Below the pieces are notes generated by a model that was given only the letters and a program-made list of their open reading frames with translations, was not told the DNA's origin and did not search any database. Made by a program: the position numbers and the translations under genes. A stretch of 20,699 bases of DNA from Hyphomicrobiales bacterium (GTDB taxonomy: Bacteria; Pseudomonadota; Alphaproteobacteria; Rhizobiales; Xanthobacteraceae), in the NCBI GenBank assembly GCA_016210825.1, contig JACQTM010000274.1:1-20699 (forward strand), in the 5' to 3' direction. Of the stretch, positions 8,486-16,616 are shown one piece after another (within the stretch, counting starts at the first letter, position 1; each line of letters starts with the position of its first letter).

Positions 8486-8631
8486 GTCATCATCCGCGAA
8501 AGCGGATGATCCAGTATCCAACGGACTTGCTGTGATTACTGGATGCCCCGCTTCCCTCCTTCGCTCACGCTTCGGAGGGCTCAAGCATCAACCCGTCGAA
8601 GTCTTGGCGAAGACGGGTCGCGGGGCATGAC
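8486..8631 (-). repeat. Composite palindromic repeat, copy B
   Basis: The same composite as at 3564-3726, on the opposite strand. Module 1 is 8543-8631, nearly identical to copy A. Module 2 is a perfect hairpin with stem ATCATCCGC and loop GAAA (8489-8510). Six bases separate it from the stop codon of the ugd gene, and 13 bases separate it from the hrpB start codon, so it fills almost the whole gap. Confidence 0.85.
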
Positions 8632-8637
8632 TCATTC

Positions 8638-9957
8638 TCATGATCGATTGCGCGCGCTGCGCCCGACGCCGACATAGGCAAAACCATAACGCGCGATGTC
8701 CTCGGGCCGGTAGACATTGCGCAAATCGACGATGAGCGGCCGCGCCATGATCTGCTTGAGTTTATCGAAATCGAGCGCGCGGAATTGCTCCCATTCGGTA
8801 ACGATCACCAGCGCATCGGCGCCATCGGCGCATTGGTAAGGGCCATCGCAATATGTCACGCCGTCAAGCACCTTTTTCGCCTGCTCCATGCCGACCGGAT
8901 CGTAGGCCCGCACCTTGGCTCCCATGTCGTGCAACGCCGTAATCAAGGGGATTGAAGGCGCCTCGCGCATGTCGTCGGTGTTCGGTTTGAACGTCAACCC
9001 AAGCACGGCAATCGTCTTGCCGCGCAGATTTCCGCCAAGCGCAGTGGACACCTTGCGCGCCATGGCGCGCTTGCGCTGATCGTTCACCGCCGCCACGGTC
9101 TCGACGATCCGTAACGGCGCCTCGCTGTCCTGCGCCGTCTTGATCAGCGCCACGGTGTCCTTCGGAAAGCACGAGCCGCCGAAGCCCGGCCCGGCGTGAA
9201 GAAATTTCGAGCCGATACGGTTGTCGAGGCCAATCCCGCGGGCAACCTCTTGCACGTCGGCGCCGAGTTTTTCGCAGAGATCCGCAATCTCGTTAATGAA
9301 GGTGATCTTTGTGGCAAGAAAGGCATTAGCCGCGTATTTGATCAACTCCGCCGTGCGCCGGTCGGTATAGAGCAATGGCGCCGCGTTGAGATAAAGCGGT
9401 CGATAGAGTTCGGCCATCATCTCGCGCGCGCGGGCGTCCTCGGTGCCGACAACGATACGGTCGGGATGCTTGAAGTCGCGGATCGCGGCGCCCTCGCGCA
9501 AAAATTCGGGGTTCGATACTACGGCGAATTGCGCATCGGGCCGCGCGGCGCGGATGATGCGTTCCACATCGTCGCCGGTGCCGACCGGCACGGTCGATTT
9601 GGTCACCACGAGCGTAAAATGCGACATCGCCTTCGCGATCTCGGTCGCGGCGGCATGCACATAGGACAAATCGGCGTGGCCATCGCCGCGGCGAGAGGGC
9701 GTGCCGACGGCGATAAAGACCGCGTCCGCATTGGCCACCGCGGGCTTCAAATCGGTGGAGAAGACGAGCCGTCCCTGCTTGGCGTTGTTGGCGACAAGTT
9801 CTGTCAATCCCGGCTCGTAGATCGGCACTTCACCACGCTTGAGCGCCGCGATTTTGTCGGCATCCTTGTCGACACACACGACGTCATGGCCGAAATCGGC
9901 GAAGCAGGCCCCGGAAACGAGACCGACATAACCAGTGCCGATCATAGCAACACGCAT
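8638..9957 (-). CDS. ugd: UDP-glucose 6-dehydrogenase
   Basis: A 439-residue enzyme of the UDP-glucose/GDP-mannose dehydrogenase family, oxidising UDP-glucose to UDP-glucuronate with two NAD+. The N-terminal Rossmann loop is GTGYVGL (7-13). The central region carries ELIKYAANAFLATKITFINE with K207 and N211, and the catalytic loop GFGGSCFPKD has the nucleophile C263 and D267. A C-terminal domain begins near VLGLTFKPNTDD. Length matches bacterial Ugd. UDP-glucuronate would supply exopolysaccharide or lipid A modification; the GDP-mannose alternative is less likely from the overall pattern. The ATG at 9957 is at the start of the Rossmann strand. It is divergent from the acyltransferase gene and faces hrpB across a composite repeat. 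Confidence 0.93.
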   Translation of the reverse strand: MRVAMIGTGYVGLVSGACFADFGHDVVCVDKDADKIAALKRGEVPIYEPGLTELVANNAKQGRLVFSTDLKPAVANADAVFIAVGTPSRRGDGHADLSYVHAAATEIAKAMSHFTLVVTKSTVPVGTGDDVERIIRAARPDAQFAVVSNPEFLREGAAIRDFKHPDRIVVGTEDARAREMMAELYRPLYLNAAPLLYTDRRTAELIKYAANAFLATKITFINEIADLCEKLGADVQEVARGIGLDNRIGSKFLHAGPGFGGSCFPKDTVALIKTAQDSEAPLRIVETVAAVNDQRKRAMARKVSTALGGNLRGKTIAVLGLTFKPNTDDMREAPSIPLITALHDMGAKVRAYDPVGMEQAKKVLDGVTYCDGPYQCADGADALVIVTEWEQFRALDFDKLKQIMARPLIVDLRNVYRPEDIARYGFAYVGVGRSARNRS

Positions 9958-10042
9958 GACTAAACCGGAAAAAAGAATGGTTAACGGCGGCCCCTCCGCC
10001 CGGCGGCCTCTTAGCAGACGCGGTTCGTACTGGCGAGGGCTT

Positions 10043-10057
10043 TGGCACGCTGCTTGC
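10043..10057 (+). promoter_or_regulatory. Predicted sigma-54 (RpoN) promoter of the acyltransferase gene
   Basis: TGGCACG, four bases (CTGC), then TTGC matches the -24/-12 consensus at all eleven fixed positions with the right spacing. The -12 C is base 10057, so transcription should start near 10069, about 68 bases before the ATG at 10137. It lies in the ugd/acyltransferase divergent gap. I found no clear NtrC- or NifA-type activator site between 9900 and 10040. Confidence 0.65.
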
Positions 10058-10136
10058 GCGCAGCTCGCTTATGTCAACGCGAATGAAACCACTTCGTCCG
10101 AAACTGGCACGGGGTCTGAACCGGAAAGGCACGCCG

Positions 10137-11177
10137 ATGTCCGAGAACGCCATGCCACCCGCTTCGCGGGTCGGATGGGTGGATTACGCCAAGGGGTATT
10201 GCATCGTTCTCGTGGTGATGATGCATGCCACACTCGGCGTCGAGGCGGCCATGGGTGGCGAGGGCTGGCTGCACTATGTCGTGGCCTTCGCCAAGCCGTT
10301 TCGAATGCCCGACTTCTTCCTGATCTCCGGCCTGTTCCTTGCCCGCGTCATCGATCGCAATTGGCGCGACTATCTCGACCGCAAGGTTGTGTATTTTGCC
10401 TATTTCTACGTGATCTGGCTCACGATCCAGTTTGCCTTCAAGGCGCCCGGCTTGGCTGCGGAAGGCGGGCTGGCGCATGTCGCGGCGCTTTATCTCGAAG
10501 CTTTCGTCGAGCCGTTCGGGACGTTGTGGTTCATCTATCTCCTGCCGGTCTTCTTCGTCGTCACCAAACTCGTGCGCGACGTCCCGCTGCTCCCGGTCTG
10601 GCTCGCAGCCGCGGCGTTGGAGATCGTACACATCGAGACGTCGTCGCTGCTCATCAACGAATTCGCCAGCCGCTTCGTCTACTTCTACACAGGCTATATC
10701 CTTGCGCCGATCTTCTTTCTCTTAGTTGAAATCGCACGCAAACATGCTCTCATTGCTATTGCGGCACTGATTGGCTGGGCCGTTGCCAATGGCGCGGCGG
10801 TCCAGGCAGGAATCGCCAGTCTTCCCGTCATTTCGCTGGTATTCGGCATGCTCGGCGTTGCCGCGGTTGTCGCGATTTGCGGACTGATGGAAAAGCGCGA
10901 TCTTTTGCCGCCGCTGCGGTATTGCGGGAAGCACTCAATCGTCATCTATCTCGCCTTCTTTCTGCCAATGGCCGCGACACGTACGCTGTTCGTTAAAACC
11001 GGCGTGATTACCGACATCGGCACGATCTCGGCGATTACGACGATCACCGCAGTCATTGGCGCCCTCGCGATCTATTGGACCGTTCGCGGAACACGCATGC
11101 GGGTGCTCTTCGAGCGGCCGCGAATGTTTCGCCTCGCGAGCAAGCCGAGATCGAGCGCCCTGCAGCCCGCGGAATAG
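10137..11177 (+). CDS. Acyltransferase family 3 membrane protein
   Basis: A 346-residue multi-spanning inner-membrane protein of the acyltransferase-3 family (OafA/NodX-like), which O-acylates polysaccharides or glycolipids. The N-terminal signature WVDYAKGYCIVLVVMMH has D17 and the catalytic-type H30; FFLISGLFLA follows. Roughly ten hydrophobic segments run to residue 325, and there is no fused SGNH domain. The substrate is unknown. The ATG at 10137 is chosen because GGAAAGG ends seven bases upstream and the conserved signature then begins near residue 14; the ATG at 10071 would sit at the predicted sigma-54 start site. The gene stands alone, divergent from ugd, with a composite repeat nine bases after its stop. 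Nitrogen-linked control is suggested by the promoter. Confidence 0.9.
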   Translation: MSENAMPPASRVGWVDYAKGYCIVLVVMMHATLGVEAAMGGEGWLHYVVAFAKPFRMPDFFLISGLFLARVIDRNWRDYLDRKVVYFAYFYVIWLTIQFAFKAPGLAAEGGLAHVAALYLEAFVEPFGTLWFIYLLPVFFVVTKLVRDVPLLPVWLAAAALEIVHIETSSLLINEFASRFVYFYTGYILAPIFFLLVEIARKHALIAIAALIGWAVANGAAVQAGIASLPVISLVFGMLGVAAVVAICGLMEKRDLLPPLRYCGKHSIVIYLAFFLPMAATRTLFVKTGVITDIGTISAITTITAVIGALAIYWTVRGTRMRVLFERPRMFRLASKPRSSALQPAE

Positions 11178-11186
11178 TGATCGGCT

Positions 11187-11351
11187 GTCATGCCCCGCGT
11201 CCCGTCTTCGCCAAGGCTTCGACGGGTTGATGCTTGAGCCCTCCGAAGCGTGAGCGAAGGAGGGAAGCGGGGCATCCAGTAACCGCCAATACCGGTTTTT
11301 TATCGCAAGGCCTGTGAATACTGGATCTCCCGCTTCCGCGGGCGATGACAG
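11187..11351 (+). repeat. Composite palindromic repeat, copy C
   Basis: Module 1 (11187-11275) differs from copy A at only a few positions. A spacer follows, then module 2 (about 11316-11351) with the hairpin CCCGC/GCGGG and the tail GATGACAG. It starts nine bases after the acyltransferase stop codon and ends 42 bases before the polA ATG. Confidence 0.85.
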
Positions 11352-11393
11352 ATAGATTGATAATCACGGCGCGACGGCCCACATTCTTGTACT

Positions 11394-14300
11394 ATGCCCG
11401 CGCCAAAAAAATCGGCCGCAAAGCCCGCCGCAAAAGCCCCGCCCACCGCGCTGCCGGGATCACGCCCGCTCAAGCGCGGCGATCATCTCTTTCTGGTCGA
11501 TGGCTCGTCCTACATCTTCCGCGCCTATCATGCGCTGCCGCCGCTCAGCCGTAAGTCGGACGGCCTGCAAATCAACGCCGTGCTCGGCTTCTGCAATATG
11601 TTGTGGAAGCTCTTGACCGACATGAAAAAGGAAGAAAAGCCGACCCATCTCGCGGTTGTGTTCGACAAGTCGGAAAAAACCTTCCGCAACGAGTTTTATC
11701 CCGAATACAAGGCGCACCGGCCGGACGCACCGGACGATCTCATCCCGCAATTCGGCTTGATCCGCGAAGCGGTTCGTGCCTTTGACATTCCCTGCCTCGA
11801 GCAGATCGGATACGAAGCCGACGATTTGATCGCCACCTACGCGCGCGAGGGCCGTGAGGTGAAAGCGACGACGACCATCGTCGCCTCCGACAAGGACCTG
11901 ATGCAGCTCGTGGGCGACACGGTCGTCATGTACGACACCATGAAGGATCGCCGCATCGGCCGCGCCGAGGTGATCGAAAAATTCGGCGTTCCGCCGGAAA
12001 AAGTGATCGAGGTCCAGGCCCTGATCGGCGATTCAACCGACAACGTGCCGGGCGTGCCGGGTATCGGTGTGAAGACCGCGGCGCAGCTCATCGGCGAATA
12101 TGGCGATCTCGAAACGCTGCTTAAACGCGCCGGCGAGATCAAGCAGGACAAGCGGCGGCAGACGCTGATCGACAACGCCGAGCAGGCACGGTTGTCCAAA
12201 CGACTTGTAACGCTCGACGATCGCGTTCCGCTCGATGTTCCGTCCGCCGATCTCGTGGTGCATCAGCCCGATTACCGCAATCTGATCGCCTTCCTGAAAG
12301 CCATGGAATTCACGACGCTGACGCGGCGCGTGGCGGAGGCCTGCGACTGCGATCCGGCGGAGATCGAAGCGGATGCACGGCTGGTTGCGGGCGGTTCCAT
12401 CCCTCCCCGGCAAGGGGAGGGTGGCGCCGCGCAAGCGGCGCCGGGTGGGGTCGCTTCGCAAGAGACCCCCACCCCAACCCTCCCCCTTTCAGGGGGAGGG
12501 AGAGAACGCACGGAGCAAGATACTTTCACCCCCATCTCGCTCGCTGCCGTACGCGCGGAAAAAATCCGCGCGATCCCAGTCGATCGCGCAAAATACGAGG
12601 TCGTGCGCGATCTCGGCCGGCTGCGCGCATGGGTCGCGCGCGCGATCGACGTCGGCACCGTTGCCGTCGATACCGAGACCACGAGCCTCGACCCGATGCA
12701 GGCGGCGTTGTGCGGCTTCTCGCTTGCGGTGACACCGAACGAGGCGTGCTACGTGCCGCTCGCCCATCGCAAGGAGGGCGGCGGCGAAGGGCTGTTCGCG
12801 GGCGAGATCGCCGAAAACCAGATCGCGGAAAAAGATGCGCTCGCCGCGATGAAGCCGCTGCTGGAAGATCCGGGCGTGCTCAAGGTTGGCCAAAATCTTA
12901 AATACGACTGGCAGATTTTCGCGCTGCGCGGCATCGAAATTCGCCCGTTGGACGACACGATGCTGATGTCCTACGTGCTCGATGCCGGCAAGAACGGCCA
13001 CGGCATGGACGAGTTGTCGGAAAAATGGCTTGGCCACACCACGATCCATTTCAACGACGTCGCCGGCTCGGGCAAGTCGCAAGTCACCTTTGATCACGTA
13101 CCTATCAACAAGGCCGCCGAATATGCCGCCGAAGACGCCGACGTGACACTGCGCCTGTGGCAGTCGCTCAAGCCGCGGCTTGCCGCCGAGCATGTCGCGA
13201 GTGTCTACGAAACGCTGGAGCGGCCGATGGTGCCGGTGCTGGCGCGCATGGAGCGGCGCGGTATCTCCATCGACCGCAAGGTGCTGGCGCAGCTTTCCGG
13301 CGAATTCGCCAAGGACGCCGCGCGCCTCGAGGCGGACATTCAGAAGCTTGCCGGCGAGCCGCTCAATCCCGGCAGTCCAAAGCAGCTCGGTGACGTGCTG
13401 TTCGGCAAGCTCGGACTGCCCGGTGGCGCCAAGACCAAGACCGGTCAATGGTCGACCGGCGCGCGCACGCTGGAGGATTTGGCCGAACAGGGTCACGAAT
13501 TGCCGCAGAAAGTTCTCGATTGGCGGCAGGTGTCGAAGCTGCGCTCGACATACACCGACGCGCTCCCCACCTTCGTCAACCCGCAGACCCATCGCGTGCA
13601 TACGAGCTACGCACTTGCCGCGACAACGACCGGCCGCCTGTCCTCGTCCGAGCCCAATCTGCAAAACATTCCCGTGCGCACGGAAGCCGGACGGAAAATC
13701 CGCCGCGCCTTCGTTGCCGCGCCCGGCCACAAACTTGTCTCCGCCGATTATTCGCAAATCGAATTGCGGCTGCTGGCGGAAATCGCCGACATCACGCCAC
13801 TCAAGCAGGCGTTCCGCGACGGCCTCGATATCCACGCCATGACGGCGTCGGAAATGTTCGGGGTGCCGATCAAGGACATGCCGGGCGAAGTGCGCCGCCG
13901 GGCGAAGGCGATCAATTTCGGCATCATTTACGGCATCTCTGCTTTCGGGCTTGCCAACCAGCTCGGGATCGAACGGGAGGAAGCCGGCGCCTATATCAAG
14001 AAATATTTCGAGCGCTTCCCCGGCATCCGCGACTACATGGACGCGACACGCGACTTCTGCCGCAAGCATGGTTACGTGGTCACGCTGTTTGGCCGTAAAT
14101 GCCACTATCCGGAAATCAATGCCAGCAATCCGTCGCTGCGCGCGTTCAATGAGCGTGCGGCGATCAACGCCCGCCTCCAGGGCAGCGCGGCCGATATCAT
14201 CCGCCGCGCCATGATCCGCATGGAAGACGCGCTCGCCGCCGCGCGGCTGTCCGCGCAAATGTTGCTGCAGGTGCACGACGAATTGATCTTCGAGGTGCCG

Positions 14301-14432
14301 GAAAAGGAAGTCGAAAAGACGCTGCCGGTGGTCAAGACAGTGATGGAACAGGCGCCGATGCCAGCATTGTCCCTATCGGTGCCGCTGCAAGTGGATGCGC
14401 GCGCGGCAGGTAATTGGGAGGAGGCGCATTGA
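11394..14432 (+). CDS. polA: DNA polymerase I
   Basis: A 1012-residue replication and repair polymerase with three intact domains. The 5' nuclease (about 28-310) has D36, D91, E141-A-D143-D144, D166, D168, D213 and D216. The 3'-5' exonuclease (about 398-600) keeps D426-T-E428, D505 and Y577/D581, so proofreading should be active, unlike in some bacterial PolA. The polymerase domain (about 605-1012) has motif A with D785, motif B RRRAKAINFGIIYG (834-847) and motif C QVHDE with D962. Residues 335-371 between the first two domains are a translated repeat (12398-12503). The start is the only ATG that precedes the nuclease. No Shine-Dalgarno sequence is visible before it; a weak TTGATA/CACATT pair (11357-11385) would give a nearly leaderless mRNA. 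Confidence 0.97.
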   Translation: MPAPKKSAAKPAAKAPPTALPGSRPLKRGDHLFLVDGSSYIFRAYHALPPLSRKSDGLQINAVLGFCNMLWKLLTDMKKEEKPTHLAVVFDKSEKTFRNEFYPEYKAHRPDAPDDLIPQFGLIREAVRAFDIPCLEQIGYEADDLIATYAREGREVKATTTIVASDKDLMQLVGDTVVMYDTMKDRRIGRAEVIEKFGVPPEKVIEVQALIGDSTDNVPGVPGIGVKTAAQLIGEYGDLETLLKRAGEIKQDKRRQTLIDNAEQARLSKRLVTLDDRVPLDVPSADLVVHQPDYRNLIAFLKAMEFTTLTRRVAEACDCDPAEIEADARLVAGGSIPPRQGEGGAAQAAPGGVASQETPTPTLPLSGGGRERTEQDTFTPISLAAVRAEKIRAIPVDRAKYEVVRDLGRLRAWVARAIDVGTVAVDTETTSLDPMQAALCGFSLAVTPNEACYVPLAHRKEGGGEGLFAGEIAENQIAEKDALAAMKPLLEDPGVLKVGQNLKYDWQIFALRGIEIRPLDDTMLMSYVLDAGKNGHGMDELSEKWLGHTTIHFNDVAGSGKSQVTFDHVPINKAAEYAAEDADVTLRLWQSLKPRLAAEHVASVYETLERPMVPVLARMERRGISIDRKVLAQLSGEFAKDAARLEADIQKLAGEPLNPGSPKQLGDVLFGKLGLPGGAKTKTGQWSTGARTLEDLAEQGHELPQKVLDWRQVSKLRSTYTDALPTFVNPQTHRVHTSYALAATTTGRLSSSEPNLQNIPVRTEAGRKIRRAFVAAPGHKLVSADYSQIELRLLAEIADITPLKQAFRDGLDIHAMTASEMFGVPIKDMPGEVRRRAKAINFGIIYGISAFGLANQLGIEREEAGAYIKKYFERFPGIRDYMDATRDFCRKHGYVVTLFGRKCHYPEINASNPSLRAFNERAAINARLQGSAADIIRRAMIRMEDALAAARLSAQMLLQVHDELIFEVPEKEVEKTLPVVKTVMEQAPMPALSLSVPLQVDARAAGNWEEAH
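12398..12503 (+). repeat. In-frame multi-hairpin repeat inside polA
   Basis: Four consecutive inverted repeats lie within the polA frame. CCCTCCCC/GGGGAGGG is at 12401-12421. GGCGCCGC/GCGGCGCC with a GCAA loop is at 12423-12442. GGTGGGGTC pairs with GACCCCCACC, with one bulge, at about 12444-12473. A ten-base stem CCCTCCCCCT/AGGGGGAGGG is at 12478-12500. The translation is Gly/Pro/Ala-rich and sits between the 5' nuclease and exonuclease domains. Borders are approximate. Confidence 0.85.
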
Positions 14433-14793
14433 TCCGCCTGCAGTAACGGCTATGAGGATAATAATCGCCGCAATTTGAAGCATCAGGCGCAAATCCTGTT
14501 TACGCCGGTCAATTAGAGCATGATCCCGAAAAGTGGGAACCGGTTTCCCGCCTTCGCGAAGCCCGCTTCGGCGGGCGAAGGAAGGTCGGAAAAGATCATG
14601 TTTAAACAAAAAGCTAGAACCAGGCTCCGAATCAATCGGGATGGTTCAGACTCTAAGTCTCAAGACCATTGAACGTCGACATGGCCGGCCGCCACTCCTG
14701 GTGGGCCTGAAACCATTGACCTCTGTTGCGCGTTGACGAACGAACGCGGGTCGATCAGTCGCGTATTCCTCGCATCGTTCGGAGCATCGTATC
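14433..14793. other. 361-base intergenic region between polA and the DUF2865 gene
   Basis: It holds one nested dispersed repeat (14519-14600). I see no terminator with a T-run after polA and no convincing promoter for the next gene; TTGAC-like hexamers at 14717 and about 14742 lack a matching -10 box. A minus-strand open frame here encodes a hydrophobic stretch but is not supported as a gene. Confidence 0.6.
14519..14600 (+). repeat. Dispersed CATGATC/GATCATG repeat with a nested 39-base hairpin
   Basis: The outer element runs from CATGATC (14519-14525) to GATCATG (14594-14600) and carries the GAAAAGTGGGAACCGGTTT wording common in Bradyrhizobium-like genomes. The usual continuation TCGGAAAAGATC resumes at 14586. 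The 39 bases between (14547-14585) are an extra hairpin whose core is GCCCGC-TTCG-GCGGGC (14561-14576). Confidence 0.75.
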
Positions 14794-15405
14794 GTGCCAA
14801 TTCGGCCCTCTACCTCGTTCGTATTCGTGATGCTCGCCGCCGCAAGCATCTGTTCGGCGGCGCCCGCGTCGGCGCAAGGTGTGTTCGATTTCCTGTTCGG
14901 TAAATCCCGCCGGCATTTGCCGCCACCGGCATCCTCATATGCCGACCCGTTAGACCTGCAACGGGGTGGGAGCCTGGAGCAGATGAGCCCGAGTATCGGC
15001 GGCCCGCAGGTCGCATATTGCGTGCGTTTGTGCGACGGCCGTTATTTCCCGATTCAACGCAATGCCAGCGCGACGCCGGTCCAGATCTGCCAGTCGGTTT
15101 GCCCGGCAAGTAAGACAAAGATCTTTTCTGGCAGCGTGATTAATCATGCGGTGGCGCCGGATGGCAGCCGCTATGCCGACCTCAAGAACGCATACGTCTA
15201 TCGCAATCAGCTGATTGCAGATTGCACCTGCAACGGCAGGGATGCTTTCGGACTTGCGCGATTGGACATCAATTCCGATCCGACCTTGCGTCCCGGCGAC
15301 ATGGTGGCCACGAATGACGGCATCGTAGCCTTCAGGGGACGAAACAGCCGCGAAGCACAATTCACGCCGGTCGATCCCGCGAAGATGCCGAAAACACGGC
15401 GCTAA
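14794..15405 (+). CDS. Secreted DUF2865-family protein
   Basis: A 203-residue protein with a signal peptide (residues 1 to about 28, cleavage after an ASA-type site). The mature part matches DUF2865 as I recall it: YCVRLCDGRYFPIQ (75-88), ICQSVCPAS (98-106), a FSGS stretch, CTCNGRD (144-150) and DPTLRPGDMVAT (162-173). Six cysteines (76, 80, 99, 103, 144, 146) in the mature part could form disulfides or bind metal in the periplasm. Function is unknown; the family is largely rhizobial. The GTG at 14794 is preferred because it gives a complete signal peptide with a basic start and has CGGAG about ten bases upstream; an ATG at 14830 would shorten the signal. It is convergent with the next gene, 27 bases apart, without a visible terminator. 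Confidence 0.85.
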   Translation: MPIRPSTSFVFVMLAAASICSAAPASAQGVFDFLFGKSRRHLPPPASSYADPLDLQRGGSLEQMSPSIGGPQVAYCVRLCDGRYFPIQRNASATPVQICQSVCPASKTKIFSGSVINHAVAPDGSRYADLKNAYVYRNQLIADCTCNGRDAFGLARLDINSDPTLRPGDMVATNDGIVAFRGRNSREAQFTPVDPAKMPKTRR

Positions 15406-15432
15406 CGATATTCGGCGGCGAATCTCTCGCAC

Positions 15433-16527
15433 TCAACTTTCCAGTTGCTGGATCGCCGCGTCGGCGAGCGACAGCGCCGAGGTTAATCCCGGCGACTCGA
15501 TACCGAAAAATTGCACGAGGCGCGGCAATCCGTGATCGCGTTCCGTCTGCATCACGAAGTCCACCGCGGGCTCCCCGGGGCCAGACAATTTTGGGCGGAT
15601 GCCCGAGTAATCGGGTACGAGCGTGTCATCCGGCAGCGCTGGCCAATATGTCCGGATGCGCGCGTAGAACATCTCGGCGCGCTTTGGATCGACGTCGTAG
15701 CTTTCGGTCTCGATCCATTCCACGTCCGGACCAAAGCGCATGCGTCCGGCAAGATCGAACGTGACGTGGATGCCGAGCCCGCCATCCACCGGCGTCGGAT
15801 AGATCAGCCGCGAAAAAACGGGCCGGCCGCGGTAACCGAAATAACTGCCCTTGGCGAGGACGAGGCGTGGCGCGCGGCCTTGCGGATACCCTTCGATGCG
15901 CGCCGCCAGAGCTTGGGCGCCGAGCCCCGCTGCGTTGACCACGGCATCGACCGTGATGGTTCCCACCTCGGCGCCGCTGAAGCGCACCTGCCAGCCTTGC
16001 GGCGAGGGCGCGAGGTACTCCACCCGCGTGCCGAATGCAATCATTCCGCCATGGTCTTCGAGGTCGCCGCGCAGCGCCAACATGAAGGCATGGCCATCGA
16101 TGACGCCGGTTTCCGGCGAAACAAGCGCGCCGATACAGGTCAATTCCGGCTCGAGCGCACGCGCGGCATTGCCGCCGATCATATCCAGCCCCTCGACGCC
16201 ATTGACGAGGCCCTGCTTGTGAAGGGCTTCGACCTTTTTCGATTCAGCGTCGTTCGTGGCAACGATCAACTTGCCGCATTTGCGATATGGCACGCCATGC
16301 GCCACACAAAAGGGATAAAGCAACCGCCGGCCTTGCGTGCAGTGAAGCGCCCGCAGCGAATGCGGCGGATAATACATTCCGGCGTGGATGACCTCGCTGT
16401 TGCGCGAGGAAACGCCGGTGCCGATGGCGCCTGCAGCTTCGGCGATAATGACGTCATGGCCGGCGCGCGCTGCGGCGCGGCCAACCGCGAGACCGATGAC
16501 CCCGGCGCCGACGATAAGGACTTGCAT
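15433..16527 (-). CDS. FAD-dependent oxidoreductase, L-2-hydroxyglutarate oxidase-like
   Basis: A 364-residue protein of the D-amino-acid-oxidase fold. VGAGVIGLAVG (6-16) is the FAD-binding loop. SSRNSEVIHAGMYYPPHSLRA (40-60) closely recalls LhgO of E. coli (NSGVIHAGVYY), as do CGKLIVAT (84-91) and the C-terminal QFFGIESPGLTSA. The likely reaction is oxidation of L-2-hydroxyglutarate to 2-oxoglutarate with electrons passed on to quinone or oxygen, but other 2-hydroxyacids are possible. I chose the ATG at 16527 because the flavin loop follows directly; the frame is open 15 codons further. An intrinsic terminator lies only about 48 bases upstream, so its promoter must be short or overlap that hairpin. 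Confidence 0.82.
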   Translation of the reverse strand: MQVLIVGAGVIGLAVGRAAARAGHDVIIAEAAGAIGTGVSSRNSEVIHAGMYYPPHSLRALHCTQGRRLLYPFCVAHGVPYRKCGKLIVATNDAESKKVEALHKQGLVNGVEGLDMIGGNAARALEPELTCIGALVSPETGVIDGHAFMLALRGDLEDHGGMIAFGTRVEYLAPSPQGWQVRFSGAEVGTITVDAVVNAAGLGAQALAARIEGYPQGRAPRLVLAKGSYFGYRGRPVFSRLIYPTPVDGGLGIHVTFDLAGRMRFGPDVEWIETESYDVDPKRAEMFYARIRTYWPALPDDTLVPDYSGIRPKLSGPGEPAVDFVMQTERDHGLPRLVQFFGIESPGLTSALSLADAAIQQLES

Positions 16528-16574
16528 CGCGCGATTCTCACACAAGACCGATGCGAGGCGCCAGTACGCCAACG

Positions 16575-16604
16575 AAAAGGGCGGCCGATCGGCCGCCCTT
16601 TTTT
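16575..16604 (-). terminator. Intrinsic terminator downstream of pckA
   Basis: A perfect inverted repeat with 14-base arms (16575-16588 and 16589-16602) centred on GATC. Its GC core GGGCGGCC/GGCCGCCC is flanked by four Ts on the minus strand and six on the plus strand. It could stop transcripts on either strand. Reading on the minus strand it ends the pckA message after repeat copy D. Confidence 0.8.
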
Positions 16605-16616
16605 GTTCCTGCTCCG

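Noticed and set aside
10108..10123. A second TGGCACG as a sigma-54 site
   Set aside because: No TTGC follows at the required spacing.
10071..10136. The upstream ATG of the acyltransferase gene at 10071
   Set aside because: It would fall about two bases from the predicted sigma-54 start site and adds a basic 22-residue extension, while ATG 10137 has a good ribosome binding site.
12398..12503. polA hairpins as a terminator or a sign of a broken gene
   Set aside because: No T-run follows the stems, and the frame and all downstream catalytic motifs are intact.
12489..14276. A 595-codon open frame on the minus strand
   Set aside because: It lies fully antisense to the catalytic domains of polA; its composition is the usual shadow of GC-rich coding sequence and it shows no recognisable domain.
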